Position numbers and translations under genes: made by a program
The notes under the pieces: model-generated
What the model was told of the DNA's origin: nothing
The model's input: the letters and a program-made list of their open reading frames with translations, nothing else
Databases searched by the model: none
Shown here: piece by piece, positions 60,346 through 64,000 of the stretch
How positions within the stretch are numbered: the first letter of the stretch is position 1
How the letters are laid out: every line of letters starts with the position of its first letter
NCBI RefSeq assembly: GCF_020421205.1
Contig: NZ_JAIZZH010000003.1
Span: 496,001-560,000 of the forward strand
Origin: Hymenobacter pini
GTDB lineage: Bacteria; Bacteroidota; Bacteroidia; Cytophagales; Hymenobacteraceae
Direction of reading: 5' to 3'
DNA: 64,000 bases

Positions 60346-61143
60346 CTAGACCTCAATAGTGCCGCTGAACACGCGCTGGGCGGGGCCACTAAGGTACACG
60401 TTGGTGAAGGAGCCATCGGGGCGGGCCTCGTAGGCCACGCGCAGGTCGCCGCCGGGAGTGCGCAGGTGCACGGGGCTGGTGGCGCCCCGCTTGCTGGCGG
60501 CCAGGGCCACGGCCGTTACGCCGGTGCCGCAGCTCAGGGTTTCGTCCTCCACGCCCCGCTCGTATGTGCGCACCTGCCAGGGCTGCCCGGCCACGGCCGG
60601 GGCTTCCACAAAGTTTACGTTGGTGCCTTTCTCCCGGAACCGCTCATTGTAGCGAATGGCCCGGCCTTCGGTAAACACATTCAGTTCGGCCAGGGTACTG
60701 GCGGGCTGGAAGCGTACTAAGTGGGGCGAGCCGGTATCCAGAAACACGCCGTACTCCTCCACTTCCTGCTGGCCCAGCACGTCCTGCATGCGCAAATGCA
60801 CAATGCCTTCATCGTCGATGTGGGCTTCGTGGGGACCATCGGCGGCCTGGAAGTGGGTGGCGCGGTCAATCAGGCCCAGGTCGTGGGCGAAGGCCACGGC
60901 GCAACGGCTACCGTTGCCGCACAGGGAGCCCACGTACCCATCGGCATTGAAGTACACCATTTCGAAATCCAGCTGCTGGTGGGGGCGCAGCAGAATCAGG
61001 CCATCGGCCCCGATGCCCCGGCGCCGGTCGCAGAGGAAGCGCACCAGCTGGTGGTTGGTTTCATCAAATTGCCGGTTTCGGTCGTCAAGCAGCACAAAAT
61101 CGTTGCCGGTGCCCTGGTATTTGTAGAAGGAAAGTGTCGTCAT
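60346..61143 (-). CDS. dapF: Diaminopimelate epimerase
   Basis: A 265-residue DapF. The two catalytic Cys are in LCGNGSRCAVAF (near residue 78) and LSCGTGVTAVAL (near 215), and the opening FYKYQGTGNDFVLLDDR is diagnostic. It interconverts LL- and meso-diaminopimelate for lysine and peptidoglycan synthesis. Downstream are the ABC ATPase and GNAT genes, so a stand-alone biosynthesis gene heads a mixed operon. The ATG at 61143 fits the family start; a frame to 61164 exists. A CATCTTTG 18 nt upstream on the minus strand resembles a -7 element. Confidence 0.96.
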   Translation of the reverse strand: MTTLSFYKYQGTGNDFVLLDDRNRQFDETNHQLVRFLCDRRRGIGADGLILLRPHQQLDFEMVYFNADGYVGSLCGNGSRCAVAFAHDLGLIDRATHFQAADGPHEAHIDDEGIVHLRMQDVLGQQEVEEYGVFLDTGSPHLVRFQPASTLAELNVFTEGRAIRYNERFREKGTNVNFVEAPAVAGQPWQVRTYERGVEDETLSCGTGVTAVALAASKRGATSPVHLRTPGGDLRVAYEARPDGSFTNVYLSGPAQRVFSGTIEV

Positions 61144-61161
61144 ACCCGTCAAATCAGAACG

Positions 61162-61169
61162 CAAAGATG
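61162..61169 (-). promoter_or_regulatory. -7-like element upstream of dapF
   Basis: Minus-strand CATCTTTG, one base off the consensus, ends 18 nt before the dapF ATG. It shares the divergent gap with the + strand promoter. Confidence 0.35.
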
Positions 61170-61263
61170 CTACGTGGCGGCCGGAACACCGCAGCCGACC
61201 CTACTCTACCCAACAACGCAGGCGGGTACTTTGTACGACGCCAGCCGAAACTTTGCCATGCCG

Positions 61264-61271
61264 TACCTTTG
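61264..61271 (+). promoter_or_regulatory. TAnnTTTG element of methyltransferase gene
   Basis: TACCTTTG, exact match, 36 nt before the ATG at 61308. No TTTG at 19-21 bp upstream. Confidence 0.5.
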
Positions 61272-61307
61272 CCCGTCTGCCCAACCGGGCAGCCTACTTC
61301 CCGCTTT

Positions 61308-62192
61308 ATGTACACGTTTCTGACTACGAGCCCCTGGGCCGACTACGAGCTGATTGACGCCGGCAACTTTGAAAAGCTGGAGCGCTTTGGTAAGCACATT
61401 CTGGCCCGGCCCGAGCCCCAGGCTATCTGGGATAAGGCGCTGCCGGCCTCGGAGTGGCAGCGGGCCAATGCCACCTTCACCCGCGAAAAAGGCAGCCAGG
61501 AAAAAGGCACCTGGCGCATCAAGCCCGGCACGCCCGAGCAGTGGGTAATTGGCTACGAGCGGCCCGACGGGCTGAAGCTGCGCTTCCGGCTGGGCATGTC
61601 GTCGTTTAAGCACGTAGGCCTCTTTCCGGAGCAGGACCCCAACTGGCAGTTCATCTACAACCAAACGCGCCAGCGCCGGGCCGCCACGCCGCGGGTGCTT
61701 AACCTGTTTGCCTACACCGGAGCCGCCACCCTGGCCGCTCGCGCCGCCGGGGCCGATGTTACCCACCTTGACTCGGTGAAGCAGGTGAACTTCTGGGCCC
61801 GCGACAACATGGAGGCCTCTAACCTGGACGGGGTGCGCTGGTTGGTGGAAGACGCCATGAAATACGTGAAGCGCGAGGTGAAGCGCGGCAGCAAATACCA
61901 AGGACTCATCCTCGACCCGCCCGCCTACGGCCGCGGACCCAACGGCGAGAAATGGCAGCTGGAGGACGAGCTGAACGAGATGCTCAAGCTTTGCAGGGAG
62001 CTGCTCGACCCCGAAGACCACTTCTTCCTTATAAACCTGTACTCCCTGGGTTTCTCGGCCCTGATTTTGGAGAACTTGGTGCACGAAATCTTCCCGCAGG
62101 CCCGCCAAAACCGGGAAATCGGGGAAATATATCTGCACGACCGTTCGGCCCGTAAACTCCCGCTCGGCACGTTCTGCCGGTTTGCCACCTAA
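61308..62192 (+). CDS. Class I SAM-dependent methyltransferase, RlmI/RlmK-like
   Basis: A 294-residue methyltransferase. The SAM-binding motif I is VLNLFAYTGAATLAARAAGA, followed by the acidic loop THLDSVKQVNFWARDN. Motif IV is LILDPPAYGRGPNGEKW, the DPPAY type found in rRNA cytosine-5 or guanine-N2 methyltransferases. An N-terminal RNA-binding PUA domain as in RlmI is not seen, so the enzyme is shorter than RlmI. The target could be 23S rRNA or another RNA. The ATG at 61308 (MYTFLTTSPWADYEL) follows a TACCTTTG promoter; the upstream frame to 61134 overlaps dapF. Confidence 0.85.
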   Translation: MYTFLTTSPWADYELIDAGNFEKLERFGKHILARPEPQAIWDKALPASEWQRANATFTREKGSQEKGTWRIKPGTPEQWVIGYERPDGLKLRFRLGMSSFKHVGLFPEQDPNWQFIYNQTRQRRAATPRVLNLFAYTGAATLAARAAGADVTHLDSVKQVNFWARDNMEASNLDGVRWLVEDAMKYVKREVKRGSKYQGLILDPPAYGRGPNGEKWQLEDELNEMLKLCRELLDPEDHFFLINLYSLGFSALILENLVHEIFPQARQNREIGEIYLHDRSARKLPLGTFCRFAT

Positions 62193-62195
62193 CTC

Positions 62196-62328
62196 GTGCT
62201 TCGTTGTTAGTTGTTCGTTTCTCGATGAACGGCGGCGGGTAAGAATACGGCAATCCTCAAACCTGCACGGGCTAACCTTTCCAGTCCGGAAGCAGCGAAA
62301 AACAAAGAACCAATAACGAAAAACGAAG
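62196..62328. repeat. GTTCGTT-type repeats upstream of Ppx gene
   Basis: The left part (62196-62227) has CTTCGTTGTTAGTTGTTCG units, and the right part (about 62297-62328) carries the same motif inverted (AAACAAAGAACCAATAACG). The same kind of tract is embedded in the MutS-like coding sequence at 26460. No promoter element is evident, so the region may form a stem in the Ppx leader. Confidence 0.5.
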
Positions 62329-63282
62329 ATGCGCCACCGTCGCCTGGCCCTCATTGACATGGGCACCAATACATTCCACCTGCTGATTGTGGAGATGCCC
62401 GAGGCCGCTCACGCGCAGCCCGTACCGCTGTTGCGCACCAAAGTAGGTGTGCGCCTGGGTGAAGGTGGTATCAGCCAGGGCCGCATTGCGGAAGCGCCCT
62501 ACGAGCGGGCTTTGCACGCGCTGGCCGGCTTCAAGGAGGAAATGGAGCTGCACCAGGTAACGGATGTGCGGGCCACGGCCACCAGCGCCATGCGCGTATC
62601 CCAAAACGGCCCCCAGCTGGTGCAGGATATTTTCGAGCAGACCGGCATTCGGGTAGAGGTAATTGGCGGTGACCGGGAGGCCGAGCTGATTGCCAAAGGT
62701 GTCCGCCAAGCCGTGGCATTGGGCCCGGAGCCCCACCTGATTATGGATATCGGCGGAGGCTCGGTGGAGTTTATTGTGGCCGATGAAGCCCAGATTTTCT
62801 GGAAGCGCAGCTTCGAAATTGGCGCCCAGCGGTTCCTCGACAAGTTTTTCCCCGACCCCAGCGGCGTGTTTCCGCCCGAGGCCGTAGCCGCCGAGCAGGC
62901 CTACCTGCGCGAGGTGCTGCAGCCCCTGGCCGAAGCCGTGCGGGAGTTCCGTCCCGTAGGCCTGGTAGGCGCATCCGGCTCCTTCGATAGCCTAGCCGAT
63001 ATGCAGCTGGGCCGCCTGCGCACCGAGGCCGAACTGCCGCCCAGCACTGAACTGACGCTGGACAGCTTCCGCCGCAGCTACCAGCAGTTGCTGAGCCTCA
63101 CCCACGAACAGCGCACGGCCCTGCCCGGCATCCTGCCCATGCGCGCCGATATGCTGGTGGTAGCCTCCGTGCTCATCGACTACGTGCTCCAACTCACCGG
63201 CATTACCCGCCTGCGCACCTCAGCTTACGCCCTCAAGGAAGGCCTGCTAGCCGAAATGGTGGCGGCCTCCGCTACAAAGTAA
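62329..63282 (+). CDS. Ppx/GppA-family phosphatase
   Basis: A 317-residue exopolyphosphatase/guanosine pentaphosphatase-type protein comprising only the two ASKHA domains, without the HD-like C-terminal domain of full Ppx. ATP-binding-type loops are present: LALIDMGTNTFHLLIVEM, then a second phosphate loop in IMDIGGGSVEFIVADE. The conserved Glu (DREAELIAKG) is present. It hydrolyses inorganic polyphosphate and/or pppGpp, linking phosphate reserves and the stringent response. Palindromic repeats flank it on both sides. Confidence 0.93.
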   Translation: MRHRRLALIDMGTNTFHLLIVEMPEAAHAQPVPLLRTKVGVRLGEGGISQGRIAEAPYERALHALAGFKEEMELHQVTDVRATATSAMRVSQNGPQLVQDIFEQTGIRVEVIGGDREAELIAKGVRQAVALGPEPHLIMDIGGGSVEFIVADEAQIFWKRSFEIGAQRFLDKFFPDPSGVFPPEAVAAEQAYLREVLQPLAEAVREFRPVGLVGASGSFDSLADMQLGRLRTEAELPPSTELTLDSFRRSYQQLLSLTHEQRTALPGILPMRADMLVVASVLIDYVLQLTGITRLRTSAYALKEGLLAEMVAASATK

Positions 63283-63284
63283 CC

Positions 63285-63363
63285 TGTCATTCCGAGTGAA
63301 GCGAGGAATCTGATTTTGCCATTTGGTAGATACCCCAGATTCCTCGCTTTACTCGGAATGACA
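63285..63363. repeat. 79-bp inverted-repeat element, copy 2
   Basis: 28-nt arms at 63285-63312 and 63336-63363 pair with one mismatch around a 23-nt loop. Same length and internal blocks (GAGGAATC, CCATTTGG, TACCCCAGATTCCT) as 34985-35063. It begins 2 nt after the stop of the Ppx gene and precedes the Ldh gene on the same strand. Confidence 0.85.
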
Positions 63364-63413
63364 GTTCTTTTAGCTCATTTTTCTGAAGGCTCCTGTTTCC
63401 TGCCTGCTTACTC

Positions 63414-64000
63414 ATGACTCCTACTCTCTTTTCCTACCCCACCCTTTTCGCCTTCACCGAGGCCGTATTCCGCGGCATGGGCTGCCCGGAGGCTGATGCC
63501 ACCCTGGCTACTGAGACGCTGCTTTCCGCTGATTTGCGGGGCGTGGATTCGCACGGCGTGGCCCGATTGATTGGGTATGTGCGCCTTTGGGAAGCCGGCC
63601 GTATCAATGCCACGCCCCGCGTGGGCGTTACTTACGAAACGCCCAGTACCGCCGTGGTAGATGGCGACGGAGGCCTGGGCCTGGTGGTAGGCCCCCGGGC
63701 TATGCAGGTGGCCCTGGAAAAAGCCCGGCAGGTGGGCACCGGCTGGGTGTCGGTGAAGAATTCCAACCACTTCGGCATTGCCGGTTACCACGCCATGCAG
63801 GCCCTGGCGCATGACATGATTGGCCTGGCTATGACCAACGCTTCGCCGCTAGTGGCCCCCACGTACTCGCTGGAGCGGCTGCTGGGTACCAACCCCATTG
63901 CCGTAGCCGTACCCGCCGGCGAGCAGCCCGATTTTGTGCTGGATATGGCCACCACTACGGCCGCCAACGGCAAGCTGGAAATTGCTCAGCGCAAGAACCT
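63414..64000 (+). CDS. Malate/L-lactate dehydrogenase family oxidoreductase, 3' end outside window
   Basis: The first 195 residues of an Ldh2/MDG2-type NAD(P)-dependent oxidoreductase that runs past the window end. The N-terminus MTPTLFSYPTLFAFTEAVFR is followed by LRGVDSHGVARLIGYV and VDGDGGLGLVVGPRAMQVAL, then SVKNSNHFGIAGYHAMQAL, which contains the substrate-binding NHF, and TNPIAVAVPAGEQPDFVLD. The family includes ureidoglycolate, malate, L-sulfolactate and 2,3-diketo-gulonate dehydrogenases, so the specific substrate cannot be told. The 79-bp palindromic element lies upstream. Confidence 0.9.
   Translation, partial: MTPTLFSYPTLFAFTEAVFRGMGCPEADATLATETLLSADLRGVDSHGVARLIGYVRLWEAGRINATPRVGVTYETPSTAVVDGDGGLGLVVGPRAMQVALEKARQVGTGWVSVKNSNHFGIAGYHAMQALAHDMIGLAMTNASPLVAPTYSLERLLGTNPIAVAVPAGEQPDFVLDMATTTAANGKLEIAQRKN

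Noticed and set aside
1..64000. tRNA, rRNA or CRISPR array
   Set aside because: No cloverleaf-like segment or regularly spaced direct repeats were seen in intergenic regions. Gaps are short and dominated by hairpins. A tRNA scan could still change this.

Overview
The window is a G+C-rich chromosomal segment of a Bacteroidota bacterium, most likely a Hymenobacter-like member of the Cytophagales. Four things point there: the rplM-rpsI-rpsB-tsf cluster, -7 promoter elements of the TAnnTTTG type, a SecA of about 1,130 residues, and many secreted or outer-membrane proteins typical of the phylum (TonB-linked receptor, carboxypeptidase-regulatory-like domains, DUF3857/transglutaminase proteins, YwqK-type repeats). 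I see no rRNA, tRNA, CRISPR array, integrase or transposase.

Layout. 1-6.2 kb: 3' part of a sensor histidine kinase, an RluA-type pseudouridine synthase, a GT39-type membrane glycosyltransferase, then rplM-rpsI-rpsB and tsf. 6.2-12.3 kb: an AT-rich gap, a membrane protein with a carboxypeptidase-regulatory-like domain, two roadblock/LC7-like paralogs and several small or uncharacterised envelope proteins. 12.3-14.3 kb: a LysR regulator and a YeiH-type exporter. 14.4-21 kb: secreted S9 and M28 peptidases and a FecA-like TonB-dependent receptor with a tandem palindromic operator. 21-29.7 kb (minus strand): FUSC membrane protein, FAD/Rieske oxidoreductase, bestrophin-like channel, membrane-anchored MutS homolog, a RsiV-like secreted protein and RidA. 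29.7-32.2 kb: a secreted protein with two TonB C-terminal domains, and a protein ending in a divergent diadenylate-cyclase (DisA_N-like) domain. 32.3-41 kb: DUF4442 hotdog protein, a three-gene set (giant YwqK-repeat protein plus two DUF3857/transglutaminase proteins) and an exported PPC/DUF296 protein. 41-46.2 kb: ECF sigma factor, probable anti-sigma factor and adhesin-like protein, ALDH7-type dehydrogenase, small STAS-like protein. 46.2-52.5 kb: HtrA protease, Hsp20, outer-membrane protein, M20 amidohydrolase, deoC. 52.6-61.1 kb: secA, galactofuranose genes (glf plus glycosyltransferase), GNAT, orphan ABC ATPase, dapF. 61.3-64 kb: rRNA-methyltransferase-like gene, Ppx/GppA phosphatase and the 5' part of a malate/lactate dehydrogenase.

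Most of the content is chromosomal housekeeping and envelope biology, not a mobile island. The most distinctive observations are: (i) the divergent DAC-domain protein; (ii) several genes whose TAnnTTTG-like element lies only 3-9 nt before the start codon, implying leaderless mRNAs; (iii) tandem TTAGA-N5-TCTAA operators at the FecA-like gene; (iv) two 79-bp inverted-repeat elements of one family, both between codirectional genes, and other palindromic repeats; (v) an in-frame repeat-like insert in the MutS homolog; (vi) a PPC/DUF296 domain carried behind a signal peptide.
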